The position numbers and the translations under genes were made by a program. Positions 53,286 to 61,825 of a DNA stretch of 64,000 nucleotides are shown piece by piece. Location of the stretch: assembly GCF_013359905.1 (NCBI RefSeq), contig NZ_JABMCC010000121.1:372001-436000 (forward strand). Direction: 5' to 3'. A model generated the notes under the pieces. The model searched no databases, was not told the DNA's origin, and saw only the letters and a list, made by a program, of their open reading frames with translations. The stretch comes from Paenibacillus taichungensis (GTDB lineage Bacteria > Bacillota > Bacilli > Paenibacillales > Paenibacillaceae). Each line of letters begins with the position of its first letter. The first letter of the stretch is position 1.

Positions 53286-55631
53286 ATGAATGAACCAAAA
53301 ACACCGAATCTTGGTTTGAATAAGATTGACCGTTCTTCACCATCGACAACCTATTTTGATCTGGACAAGTATCTGGATCAGAACTGGGAGAAGGTTGATG
53401 ATTTTGCGGAGCAGGTGCAGGGAAAGGCTGAGGAGACAGCAGCGCAGGTCAGCGCTATTCAGGAGCGGCTTGATACGGAGAAGCGTAGAACTGTAACACT
53501 GGAGCCAAGATTACAAGTTATTAATGCTGAACGTGCCTCGGCGTTTAAGTTGGAAGGTATTAAGGGCCGTACGCTGGTGAACTTGTTGGGCCGTTGTGGA
53601 GGTATGGAGAGTTTATCTGGCTTGAATGCCATTCGATCTAATCTTTCGTTGGATCTGATGAATAAAGTAGACGGGAGCAGCGGACTAAAGGTTACTGTTA
53701 ACTCCGCTGCTTCTCCTAGTGCGGCAGGTGTTGCTACAGTGTCTCTTTCTAATTTTAAAGCGAATAGCTTTTACGTATTAATTGCAAATGTAAAAAACGG
53801 AAATTCAATAGAAGGGGCAAATATTGGATTCGGTGGAGATTTTGGCGGGCCATATTCAACATTCGTTCAGACATCTGATAAATTTGTTACGGTATGGGTA
53901 AAGAAAAAAGTTTCTACTCAGGGGAGTGGAATTATTGATTTTGCAGTTTTTGGAAACCCGAATCAGTATGGTTACTTTGACTCTGGTCGCCTTTATGAAA
54001 TCAGCGAATCCGAGTACAATGCGCTCGACAGCATGAATCCGGAACAGGTAGCTCTTGAGTATCCTTATGTTGATAGTGTGCAACCTGTGCTAAATCCATA
54101 CGTGATTAGGTATGGGGAAAATCTGTTGCCGCCATTTTATGAGTGGGAGATTAGCACGTCTCAAGGATCATATACACTGTCATCTCCTTATACAATTAGC
54201 ATCTCAAATACAAGCACTACGTGGGGCCAATATGCAAGGTATTATGTTCCTGTTTTGATAGGACAAACCTATGCCTTATCTGTTACTATATCCGATTCAG
54301 GAGTGAATGAATCTTGTTATATGTACGCTTGTGATGCAAGCAAACAAAGGGTAGGTAATAAGATCACAAACAGGTCTATCACCGTCCCCGCTGGAGCATC
54401 TTACGTAGAGATTGTTGTTAATACAGTGGATGCGAATGGGGCTGTAGTTGGATTATTTACTTTTGCTAACCCGATATTCAATATCGGTAATGAAGCCAAA
54501 TCATTTAAACCACGTAAAGACGTTATGCACACACTACAAACGGATTTATATGCTGATCCAGTAACTGGTGAGAATGCTGATGAAGTATTTGAGCAGGGTG
54601 GACAGTATTACAAGATGAAAAAGTGGTACAAAGTTGATTTTGAGGGGAGTAGAATTACAAGCACTATCTTAGGCAACAAATCCGGATTTAAAACTCTATA
54701 CCCTAAGTTAGAAGGCGCCAATTATGGCTATTCTTCTATGGCGGCGTCCGCCGCTGTTAAATACGATGGGAAAATCTTAACGTGGGGATCTCATGAGGCA
54801 ATTGCAGACGGATGGGCGATTGATAAACTCAATAATAATTTTGCAATTTCCGTACCCAACGCAGACAGCGGATGGGGAGACGCATACACGCCGACAGTAA
54901 ATGAGATTAAGGCGTATTTCATGGGCTGGACGATGCGTAACATGAGCGCCAGCAATTACAATGATCCGACAAACGCGTCTCAAAAAACATGGACACCGAT
55001 AGGATACTCACCTCCGGCCAACTGGAATAGCACATGGGCACATTTAAGAACGTCAGTACCAGTAAACGAGAGTTCTCCCTCTATTAAAGATGGGACAATT
55101 TCGTCATACCAGCTTGTATATCAACTTGCAATACCAACTGTCGAGCCGATCACGTCCGAGGGACAATTGACGTTGATTGAGGGAGATAATCAGGTGGAAG
55201 TGGGAACGGGGATTGTATTGCGTGAGAGTATGAAACCAGCTCAGGGAGGAAATGGAGATTGGGGAATCAATATAGTAAGTAGTTCGATTAATACTCCCTT
55301 AAAAAACAAAGCTGCTTTAATAATGAAGATCTACCGAAACTCGCGGACTGATAACGCTTGGAGCGTCGTGACCAGAACAGATGGGTCAGCTTATGGTAAT
55401 CAGCGAGCATATTCAGCTAACGCAAGTTATGATCCGTCAGCAGCCTACAGTGTCACATACCTGATGCTGGACACGTTCCCGATAGCTCCATTTGTCGGAT
55501 CAGTCCCAGACAACGAAAAGGCGCTACTAACCAACTTGGTTCAGGACATACAACAGGTTAATGCACGTATGGGCCTTATGGAGTCAATAAAGATTTATAG
55601 AGATCAAGAAAACCTATGGGGGGCGTTATAG
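53286..55631 (+). CDS. Large tail fibre protein (module 2)
   Basis: AGGAGGTGGAG precedes the ATG. The 781-residue protein has a baseplate-binding N-terminus (KTPNLGLNKIDRSSPSTTYF), a short coiled coil (about 45-75), several beta-sandwich-like segments with carbohydrate-binding character (for example LNPYVIRYGENLLPPFYEWE and SNTSTTWGQYARYYVP) and a C-terminal helix (about 745-775). The middle part is richer in A+T than the baseplate genes. It is the likely receptor-binding protein of particle 2. Confidence 0.82.
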   Translation: MNEPKTPNLGLNKIDRSSPSTTYFDLDKYLDQNWEKVDDFAEQVQGKAEETAAQVSAIQERLDTEKRRTVTLEPRLQVINAERASAFKLEGIKGRTLVNLLGRCGGMESLSGLNAIRSNLSLDLMNKVDGSSGLKVTVNSAASPSAAGVATVSLSNFKANSFYVLIANVKNGNSIEGANIGFGGDFGGPYSTFVQTSDKFVTVWVKKKVSTQGSGIIDFAVFGNPNQYGYFDSGRLYEISESEYNALDSMNPEQVALEYPYVDSVQPVLNPYVIRYGENLLPPFYEWEISTSQGSYTLSSPYTISISNTSTTWGQYARYYVPVLIGQTYALSVTISDSGVNESCYMYACDASKQRVGNKITNRSITVPAGASYVEIVVNTVDANGAVVGLFTFANPIFNIGNEAKSFKPRKDVMHTLQTDLYADPVTGENADEVFEQGGQYYKMKKWYKVDFEGSRITSTILGNKSGFKTLYPKLEGANYGYSSMAASAAVKYDGKILTWGSHEAIADGWAIDKLNNNFAISVPNADSGWGDAYTPTVNEIKAYFMGWTMRNMSASNYNDPTNASQKTWTPIGYSPPANWNSTWAHLRTSVPVNESSPSIKDGTISSYQLVYQLAIPTVEPITSEGQLTLIEGDNQVEVGTGIVLRESMKPAQGGNGDWGINIVSSSINTPLKNKAALIMKIYRNSRTDNAWSVVTRTDGSAYGNQRAYSANASYDPSAAYSVTYLMLDTFPIAPFVGSVPDNEKALLTNLVQDIQQVNARMGLMESIKIYRDQENLWGAL

Positions 55632-55940
55632 ATGGCAGCAGTAGCAAAAAGATTGGTGAAAAGCAATGCTATTCCAACAACGTCAACCGTGCTTTATACA
55701 GTTCCTAATGGTGTGACAACCATGGTTAAGGCACTAACAGTATGTAACTCCAATTCAATTGTTGTTAATTTAACTTTGTTGTTTGCTGGAACATATGTAA
55801 TTAGTAATTACCCTATTAAACCATCTGAGACAATCACGCTGCCTTTTATGGACCAAGTTCTGCTTTCCGGCGAAGCGATTTCAGGACTCGCAACGGCGGG
55901 AGCGCTAAATTGTTACATTAGTGGTAAAGAGGTGACGTAA
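55632..55940 (+). CDS. Small fibre-tip/accessory protein (module 2)
   Basis: The ATG directly follows the fibre stop (TAGATG). The 102-residue protein is beta-rich with TVLYTVPNGVTTMVKALTV and NYPIKPSETITLPFMD, a pattern seen in phage proteins that cap or trim fibres. It has no counterpart in module 1. A role in fibre attachment is inferred. Confidence 0.6.
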   Translation: MAAVAKRLVKSNAIPTTSTVLYTVPNGVTTMVKALTVCNSNSIVVNLTLLFAGTYVISNYPIKPSETITLPFMDQVLLSGEAISGLATAGALNCYISGKEVT

Positions 55941-56485
55941 TGCCGACACTTGATAATTATTCACTAGGCAATTACGGGTTGGGTGGGTTTGGAGGGATTA
56001 GATACAACAGCGTTCAGCTTATAGATCAAAATGCAGCTTATAGCATTCCGGGAAATAGTTCTGATCCAGTCATCGCGTATGATACGGGGATAAGGTTTAA
56101 TGCTGGCACGAAATTAATTACAATTGCACCTGTTAACACCAGTGCTAAGTTTAATATCTCTCCAGCTCCTAACGTTTATGGACAATGGGCACTTGCGGAC
56201 GCAAATAATGTAATATGGCCCCTTACAGTGGGCACGAATTCACAGATGTACAGCTACAATAGTTTAATTGTGGACTTGGGAACAGACTCATCATCAGCCA
56301 GTTACAATCCCAGTAACTATGGTTTTTTTAGTAACGCAGGACAGTGGGTGTTGCACACAACTTCCAAACCATCGTTATTCAATAAAGAATCTGAAATGAA
56401 ATTTGTCGCTGTAGGGGCAAATTTCAACACAAATAAAAATAATATTACGGTTATCGTTAGCGGAGTTAGAGTTATTTCCGCCTGA
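55940..56485 (+). CDS. Fibre-associated beta-rich protein (module 2)
   Basis: TAATG overlap with the previous gene. The 181-residue protein starts PTLDNYSLGNYGLGGFGGIRY and is strand-rich and Asn/Ser-rich, with low basic content. No family was recognised. Position and composition point to a fibre or adhesin component. The region is AT-rich compared with the baseplate genes. Confidence 0.6.
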   Translation: MPTLDNYSLGNYGLGGFGGIRYNSVQLIDQNAAYSIPGNSSDPVIAYDTGIRFNAGTKLITIAPVNTSAKFNISPAPNVYGQWALADANNVIWPLTVGTNSQMYSYNSLIVDLGTDSSSASYNPSNYGFFSNAGQWVLHTTSKPSLFNKESEMKFVAVGANFNTNKNNITVIVSGVRVISA

Positions 56486-56524
56486 GTAAACAATATTTAG
56501 AAATAAAAAGGAGGTGAGGATAGG

Positions 56525-56809
56525 ATGAAGTCAGGTATGAGAATTATATATGATCAAGATGGAGAAATTGTAACATCATTTTGGCAAGGTGACGGTTCGC
56601 CCCGAAACGAGATCAAAAAATTGGGATACGTTGATTTGAAATATGACGAAATCGACTATAACATTTATCGAATTGTGAAGATTGATCCAGAAACCAAAAA
56701 GCCAGTCATTGAAAGAATTCATCCCGAATTGACTCCAGAAGAGAAAATGAGGGAATTGGAAGACCAAATCTTATTATTAGCCAATGAAAATACAGGAGGG
56801 ATTTTGTAA
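56525..56809 (+). CDS. Tail accessory protein (XkdW-position, module 2)
   Basis: AAAGGAGGTGAGG precedes the ATG. The 94-residue protein begins SGMRIIYDQDGEIVTSFWQG and ends with a short helix LTPEEKMRELEDQILLLANE. Similar short proteins follow tail fibres in Bacillus prophages. It overlaps the next gene by TAATG. Confidence 0.65.
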   Translation: MKSGMRIIYDQDGEIVTSFWQGDGSPRNEIKKLGYVDLKYDEIDYNIYRIVKIDPETKKPVIERIHPELTPEEKMRELEDQILLLANENTGGIL

Positions 56810-56967
56810 TGGTAAATGAAGTTGTGGTACGGATTGCTGCTGAACGAATTCTGAACAAGCGACTTAATCCAAAGACTGGTCAAGTGTATTTACTTGATGA
56901 CATCACAAATGCCGATTATCTGCAAGCAGTCGAAGGTTACATTTTAGAGAAAATTGAAGGAATTTAA
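56809..56967 (+). CDS. XkdX-position short protein (module 2)
   Basis: The 52-residue product (VNEVVVRIAAERILNKRLNP and onward) is coupled to the previous gene and followed by a terminator. Together with the 41-residue protein at 43494 it marks a module end, although the two do not align well. Confidence 0.65.
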   Translation: MVNEVVVRIAAERILNKRLNPKTGQVYLLDDITNADYLQAVEGYILEKIEGI

Positions 56968-56969
56968 GC

Positions 56970-56995
56970 AGCGTACCCAAGTGGTGCGCTTTTAT
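56970..56995 (+). terminator. Terminator at the end of tail module 2
   Basis: AGCGTACC-caagt-GGTGCGCT (one U-G pair) followed by TTTATT. Confidence 0.65.
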
Positions 56996-57023
56996 TATGC
57001 CCTCTGGAGTGGTTAGGGGGCTT
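56995..57023 (+). repeat. 29-bp direct repeat after the module 2 short gene
   Basis: Matches 43624-43652 (TTATGCCCTCTGGAGTGG then TTAGGGGGCTT). Confidence 0.7.
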
Positions 57024-57045
57024 CTCATATTTAAGGGGCGGATCC

Positions 57046-57215
57046 GTGTTTAATCGAGAGGCTTTTAACCCGCGAATATCCGTTTCGTCTTTGACCGCAC
57101 AGGTTCCTGACATATCAGGAGCTGCTGTATCTGCTGCAACTATGGAAATGACGGGTTAAGTGGTTATGTGCTTGCCGTTACAAAGTCGGATTTCATTGGA
57201 GAGATTGCAAAATAG
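57046..57215 (+). pseudogene. Remnant of a fibre-like gene
   Basis: From 57046 one frame reads VFNREAFNPRISVSSLTAQV and on to MEMTG, then stops at 57157. A +2/-1 shift at 57156 continues LSGYVLAVTKSDFIGEIAK to a stop at 57213. No ribosome binding site or ATG was seen. The AFNR start resembles small Paenibacillus phage tail proteins, so this is probably a decayed fibre-cassette gene. Confidence 0.4.
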
Positions 57216-57301
57216 GTTGTCTCATCCAAAATGACAGTAGAATAGAATTAGCATTGTAAGCTTCGAAGCTTCCAGTATTAACACATAAAGGAGGTGAAAC
57301 C

Positions 57302-57796
57302 ATGCAACAGGACACCCTATGGAAATGGCTCCTTGCTCTATTAACCAGCTCAGCAACCTACTTCTTCGGAGGCTGGTCAGGCGTACTGGGTGTACTACTC
57401 GTGTTCGTCATCCTCGACTACCTTACCGGCATCGCGGCGGCAGGAATGACTGGCAAGCTAGAAAGCAATGTTGGTATGTTCGGCATCGCACGAAAGGTAT
57501 TTATATTTGCAATGGTATCGGTGGCTCATCTGGTGGACGGTGTTCTGGGAGACGGACATTTGTTCAGGGATGCGGTCGCCTTTTTTTATATCGCAAATGA
57601 GTTGTTGTCCATTATTGAAAATGGGGGCAAGTTGGGCGCACCAATCCCGCCTGCGATCAGACAGGCCATTGAGGTGCTTAAGGGCAAGGGAGGGGACGGG
57701 GGTATTCCCAGCAATTATACTTCTGATTCCAATGAATCTTTAGTAAAATCAAATCATGAGGACGCTGATCAACAGACCAGAGATGAAATGAAGTAG
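57302..57796 (+). CDS. Phage holin (toxin secretion/phage lysis holin family)
   Basis: AAAGGAGGTGAAACC precedes the ATG. The 164-residue protein has three to four hydrophobic segments (LLALLTSSATYFFGGWSGV, GVLLVFVILDYLTGIAAAG and others) and the LDYLTGIAA hallmark of the holin_4_1 type. The C-terminal tail is polar. It permeabilises the membrane so that the lysozyme can act. This is the only holin gene seen for the two tail modules. Confidence 0.9.
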   Translation: MQQDTLWKWLLALLTSSATYFFGGWSGVLGVLLVFVILDYLTGIAAAGMTGKLESNVGMFGIARKVFIFAMVSVAHLVDGVLGDGHLFRDAVAFFYIANELLSIIENGGKLGAPIPPAIRQAIEVLKGKGGDGGIPSNYTSDSNESLVKSNHEDADQQTRDEMK

Positions 57797-57900
57797 GGAC
57801 TTAGCATTCATTCAAATGTTCCTAGTAGCAAGAGATAGATCAATATTCGAATCGAAAGCCGATCCCTGTCCATTGGCTACAAGTAGTGAAGAAGACGGAA

Positions 57901-58015
57901 TCGATTCTGAAGAAGCGATAGCGGTCGCCTTTGTCTCCGAATTTCAAACCTTTAAGAAAATAAATCAAGAAAATTTGGAGACAACAGCGATCGGAAGAAC
58001 GTTCCGTATCTGGAA
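57901..58015 (+). repeat. Interspersed structured element, copy D (diverged)
   Basis: It keeps CTGAAGAAGCG, a central stem with changed pairs (GTCTCCGAATTT with AAATTTGGAGAC) and ACAGCGATCGGAAG. The inner hairpin is weak. It lies between holin and lysozyme genes. An ORF drawn across it is not a gene. Confidence 0.75.
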
Positions 58016-58261
58016 CGGTCACGTACCGACTCGGTATTTTTCCTTAGTGAGTTGATGGAAAGCCAATAGACTACCAATAGAAGTTAGATAGCACCGACAT
58101 AGAATACTAAGCAGATTGACCAAGCAAACCCACTGACATAACCCATAGCCATCCAAACTTACCTTTCACCAACAATCAGGGACACGCACACAAGCAACCC
58201 CAGATCCCCAAGCATTAACTATATACAAACGGCAGTTTGCCGCATAAAGGGTGTGAGAAAC

Positions 58262-59200
58262 ATGCAAACGAGAAGCTCGGGCAATACGCAGGGCATTGAC
58301 GTCTCCCGGTATCAGGGCACAATCGATTGGGCTAGAGTGAAGGCAAGCGGTATTACATTTGTGTTCATCAAGGCGACCGAAGGGCAGACGTATACCGATC
58401 CAAATTTTCAAACCAATGTAACCGGCGCACTGGCGGCAGGCATGCTGGTCGGAACGTACCATTTTTTCCGCGCAACGACTACTGATGGTGCGAAGGCTGA
58501 AGCGGCGCATTATGCCAATACACTGCAAAAAGTAGGAGGCGCCAAGGCGCTGCAATTACCTCCTGTCATGGACTACGAGAACAATCCGGGTAACCTGAGC
58601 AAAGCTCAGATCAACACCGTAGCTAAGGCATTTTTAACGGAATTGCAACGTCTCACGGGTGTGAAACCGATCATATACACGGGCAATTCATTTGCCGGGA
58701 ATTTTGACACGTCACTCAGTTCATACGATCTATGGATTGCGCGTTACAGCAATACACGAGTACCGGATGACCAGCAGGCCTGGAAACGTTGGACGTTCTG
58801 GCAGTATACGGACTCGGGCAAGGTGAACGGGATCAGCGGCAACGTGGATATGAACGAGTTCGAAGGATCGGCAGCGGAATTGAGAGCAAGATATGCAACT
58901 GCAACACCAAAGCCGCCAGAGCCATCCGAACCGACCAATCCCACGAATCCAACCGAACCACCGAAAGGGGGCGAACCGATGACAGCCGAAGAGAAAGCAG
59001 CGTTTGATGCGCTCAAATCCCAGGTCGATAAATTGCAGGCGCGTCAGCAGATGGAAGTTCCAGTCTGGGCGAAAGCGGCCGTGGACGCAGCGCTGGCATA
59101 TGATACCAAAAATCCGCTGTTCAGCATCGATAGTGGGGCGAGTTATGATTTTTACCGTTTTATCACGGTCATGTACCGCAGAGGTTTATTCAAAAAATAA
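58262..59200 (+). CDS. GH25 lysozyme endolysin
   Basis: AAAGGGTGTGAG precedes ATG 58262; the GTG nine bases upstream is less well placed. The 312-residue enzyme has a GH25 catalytic domain (about 10-205) with GIDVSRYQGTIDW, catalytic Asp104 and Glu106 in VMDYEN and FWQYTDSG. A Pro/Thr-rich linker (about 215-240) follows, then a C-terminal domain (about 240-312). It cleaves peptidoglycan to release the particles. It completes the lysis cassette with the holin. Confidence 0.93.
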   Translation: MQTRSSGNTQGIDVSRYQGTIDWARVKASGITFVFIKATEGQTYTDPNFQTNVTGALAAGMLVGTYHFFRATTTDGAKAEAAHYANTLQKVGGAKALQLPPVMDYENNPGNLSKAQINTVAKAFLTELQRLTGVKPIIYTGNSFAGNFDTSLSSYDLWIARYSNTRVPDDQQAWKRWTFWQYTDSGKVNGISGNVDMNEFEGSAAELRARYATATPKPPEPSEPTNPTNPTEPPKGGEPMTAEEKAAFDALKSQVDKLQARQQMEVPVWAKAAVDAALAYDTKNPLFSIDSGASYDFYRFITVMYRRGLFKK

Positions 59201-59254
59201 GCTAATCTAACTTAAAATATAAGTTGGAACTGGTTTTAAATGAGAGCACACAAC

Positions 59255-59297
59255 AAGGGACACACGACGCATTTTGTCGAATGGTGTTCCTTTTTTG
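59255..59297 (+). terminator. Terminator of the lysis cassette
   Basis: AAGGGACAC and GTGTTCCTT pair, with an inner ACGAC/GTCGA part, followed by TTTTTT. Confidence 0.75.
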
Positions 59298-60011
59298 TGT
59301 TTTATGTAAATGATATTAACATATATAATAAAGTTGAAGACTTATGTCCGTAAATCTCTTGTCTATTTGATGAATGTGATGTAAAGTAAGTTACACGAAA
59401 TCGATTTTCACCACTGTTTATTTACACAATCCTCCTCATCATGACAAGACTTTAACATGAAAAGTTATTGTAATGTCTCCCTGTTGTAAAATCCAACATC
59501 TCTAGATTAATCACACAACGTTATGACATAATCCAATCCAACCTGTTTGAAAAACCACTAGACTATTCTGTTTATCTACTATCTGTTACAGCTAATTGCA
59601 CCATTGGATTTTAAGCCATTACACTTTAGCCATGACGTTTAACTCCAACTCAAACCTTAAGCCAAACTCCATACCAAACAACGCCACCATTCTCTCTAAA
59701 TCAGCCTTGTTGGCCGCCACCAAGTCCGTACCATTCTACTATTGCTTATTGACCTAAGTTCAATTATTAAGCAACAACGACAGGCAGTTATATCTGGTCA
59801 CAACATTCGAAAAGTCTAACAAAATGTGTACGGTTACATCCGTTTTACATTTCATATATACTCCTCAACTTATCTAAACATCCATCACAGGTATCAAAGG
59901 CATCTAAAGCCTTTCATATGATACAAGGCACCAAACCGATCGATTGTAATCATTGAAGTTTTTTCACGCCAGTATCACACACATTATGAGACAGGGAAGG
60001 GTGTTGTACGT
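59298..60011. other. AT-rich intergenic region with no recognised gene
   Basis: About 700 bp, low in G on the plus strand and without a frame supported by a ribosome binding site. It should hold the promoter of the ABC importer operon, but no clear -35/-10 pair was fixed. No repeat or RNA motif was recognised. Confidence 0.45.
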
Positions 60012-61670
60012 ATGCGAATGAGAAAAAAGTGGTTATCCGGGGTCATGGCAATGGCCATGAGTACAGTGTTGATTCTATCGGGCTGCTCCAGCGCCAGTAA
60101 TGAGGGTACAGGCAATTCACCCGCTCCGGCGGAAGGTAGCGAGCCTCCGGCAGAAGTGGCAGCACAAGATACGATGATAATGGGACGCGGCGGAGATTCG
60201 GTGGCGCTGGACCCGGCAATCGTAACAGATGGGGAGTCGCTGAAGATTGGACATCAGGTATTCGACTCATTGCTGGACTACAAAGAAGGTGGAACTGAGG
60301 TTGTTCCTGGACTGGCTGAGAGCTGGGAGATTTCGGCGGATGGACTCAAGTATGACTTCAAACTGAAGTCCGGCGTGAAATTCCACGATGGTACTGACTT
60401 CAACGCAGAGGCTGTGGTGTTCAACTTCAACCGATGGAGTGATCCGGCCAGTGAATATAAATTCGAGGGAGATTCCTTCGACTATTATGACTCCATGTTT
60501 GGTCCAGAAGACGGACGTGTGATTAAGGAAGTAAAGGCGATTGACGAGACAACGGTCGAGTTCACCCTGAACCAGCCACAAGCGCCTTTCCTGCAAAACA
60601 TTGCGATGACGCCATTTGGCATTGCAAGTCCAACCGCGATTCAGGAGAAAAAGGAAAATTTCAAGAGCGAGCCAGTAGGCACAGGCCCATTTGTATTCAA
60701 AGAGTGGAAGCGGAACGACTCCATCACCCTGGAGAAGAATCCGAATTATTGGAAAGAGGGACTGCCGAAGCTGAACAAAGTAATCGTGCGTTCCATTCCG
60801 GATAACACGGCTCGCTTCAATGCGTTGCAAAACGGCGAGATTGATATTATGGAAGACTTGAACCCGGACGATCTGTCCATCCTTGAGGGGAATAGTGAGC
60901 TGCAAAAAATCGAGCGTCCACCATTTAACGTGTCATATATTGGCTTCAACTTTAAGAAAAAACCGTTTGATAACGTGAAAGTAAGACAAGCGCTCAACCA
61001 CGCGGTGAACAAACAAGGCATTATCGATGCTTTTTTTGCCGGACAAGCGCAGCCAGCGGTAAACCCGATGCCGCCAACGCTTTGGGGGTATAACGACAGT
61101 ATTGAAGACTATGCTTATGATCTGGAAAAAGCAAAAGCATTACTTGCCGAAGCCGGCTATCCTGATGGATTGCCTGACCCGGTAACATTCTATGCAATGC
61201 CGGTATCCAGGCCGTATATGCCTGACGGCAAGAAGGTTGCCGAAGCGATCCAGGCCGATTTTGAGAAAATCGGAGTGACCGTCAACATTGAATCACCAGA
61301 GTGGGCAACGTATCTGGATGATGCCAAAGCCGGGGAGAAAGACGACATTTACATGCTCGGCTGGACCGGTGATAACGGTGACCCGGATAACTTCCTGTAC
61401 ACGCTGCTCGATAAGGATGCGATCCCGGGCAACAACCGCAGCTTCTACGTAAACGAAGAATTGCATACGTTGCTGACGAGTGCGCAGAAAGAAACGGATC
61501 AGGACAAACGTGCGGAACTGTACAAGCAAGCGCAGGTGATTATTAAGGAAGATGCTCCATGGATTCCACTTGTGCACACCACTCCTATTTTGGCTGGTAA
61601 AGCGAACCTGAAAGATTTCGTGCCGTCCCCATTGGGAACGGAATCCTACGCCAATGCCTACTTTGAATAA
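60012..61670 (+). CDS. ABC transporter substrate-binding lipoprotein, peptide/nickel family
   Basis: This 552-residue protein has a lipoprotein signal with lipobox LSGC (Cys about 25), a Ser/Gly/Pro-rich linker and a family 5 solute-binding domain (GRGGDSVALDPA, VPGLAESWEISADGLKYDFKLKSGVKFHDG, RQALNHAVNKQGIIDAFF). It should deliver oligopeptides, nickel or a similar ligand to the permeases downstream. GAAGGGTG lies just ahead of the start. Confidence 0.93.
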   Translation: MRMRKKWLSGVMAMAMSTVLILSGCSSASNEGTGNSPAPAEGSEPPAEVAAQDTMIMGRGGDSVALDPAIVTDGESLKIGHQVFDSLLDYKEGGTEVVPGLAESWEISADGLKYDFKLKSGVKFHDGTDFNAEAVVFNFNRWSDPASEYKFEGDSFDYYDSMFGPEDGRVIKEVKAIDETTVEFTLNQPQAPFLQNIAMTPFGIASPTAIQEKKENFKSEPVGTGPFVFKEWKRNDSITLEKNPNYWKEGLPKLNKVIVRSIPDNTARFNALQNGEIDIMEDLNPDDLSILEGNSELQKIERPPFNVSYIGFNFKKKPFDNVKVRQALNHAVNKQGIIDAFFAGQAQPAVNPMPPTLWGYNDSIEDYAYDLEKAKALLAEAGYPDGLPDPVTFYAMPVSRPYMPDGKKVAEAIQADFEKIGVTVNIESPEWATYLDDAKAGEKDDIYMLGWTGDNGDPDNFLYTLLDKDAIPGNNRSFYVNEELHTLLTSAQKETDQDKRAELYKQAQVIIKEDAPWIPLVHTTPILAGKANLKDFVPSPLGTESYANAYFE

Positions 61671-61715
61671 CTTATATACGAGCTGAACTTAGTATTAAAT
61701 AGGAACCATTAGTTC

Positions 61716-61799
61716 AAAGCGCTGGCGTACACGCAATGCTTGGCAGAACCCACATCAGGATGTAACGATCTAAAGCATGCATGTCTGCCAGCGCTTTTT
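61716..61799 (+). terminator. Long-loop hairpin between the binding-protein and permease genes
   Basis: AGCGCTGGC (61718-61726) and GCCAGCGCT (61787-61795) can pair and lead into TTTTT, with TTGGCAGA/TCTGCCAG as an alternative inner pairing. It probably allows partial read-through, giving more binding protein than permease. Confidence 0.6.
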
Positions 61800-61825
61800 A
61801 TACGTTAAAGGCAGGTGAATGAGGA

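Noticed and set aside
57816..58055. 79-codon ORF between holin and lysozyme
   Set aside because: It crosses the structured repeat element (copy D) and has no ribosome binding site.
31490..59200. A complete prophage
   Set aside because: No terminase, portal, capsid, protease, integrase or replication genes were found in or beside the region.
31490..59200. An extracellular contractile injection system or type VI secretion locus
   Set aside because: No AAA+ ATPase of the CIS type, no effector-like genes and no membrane complex were seen; gene order and proteins match PBSX-type tails with phage lysis genes.
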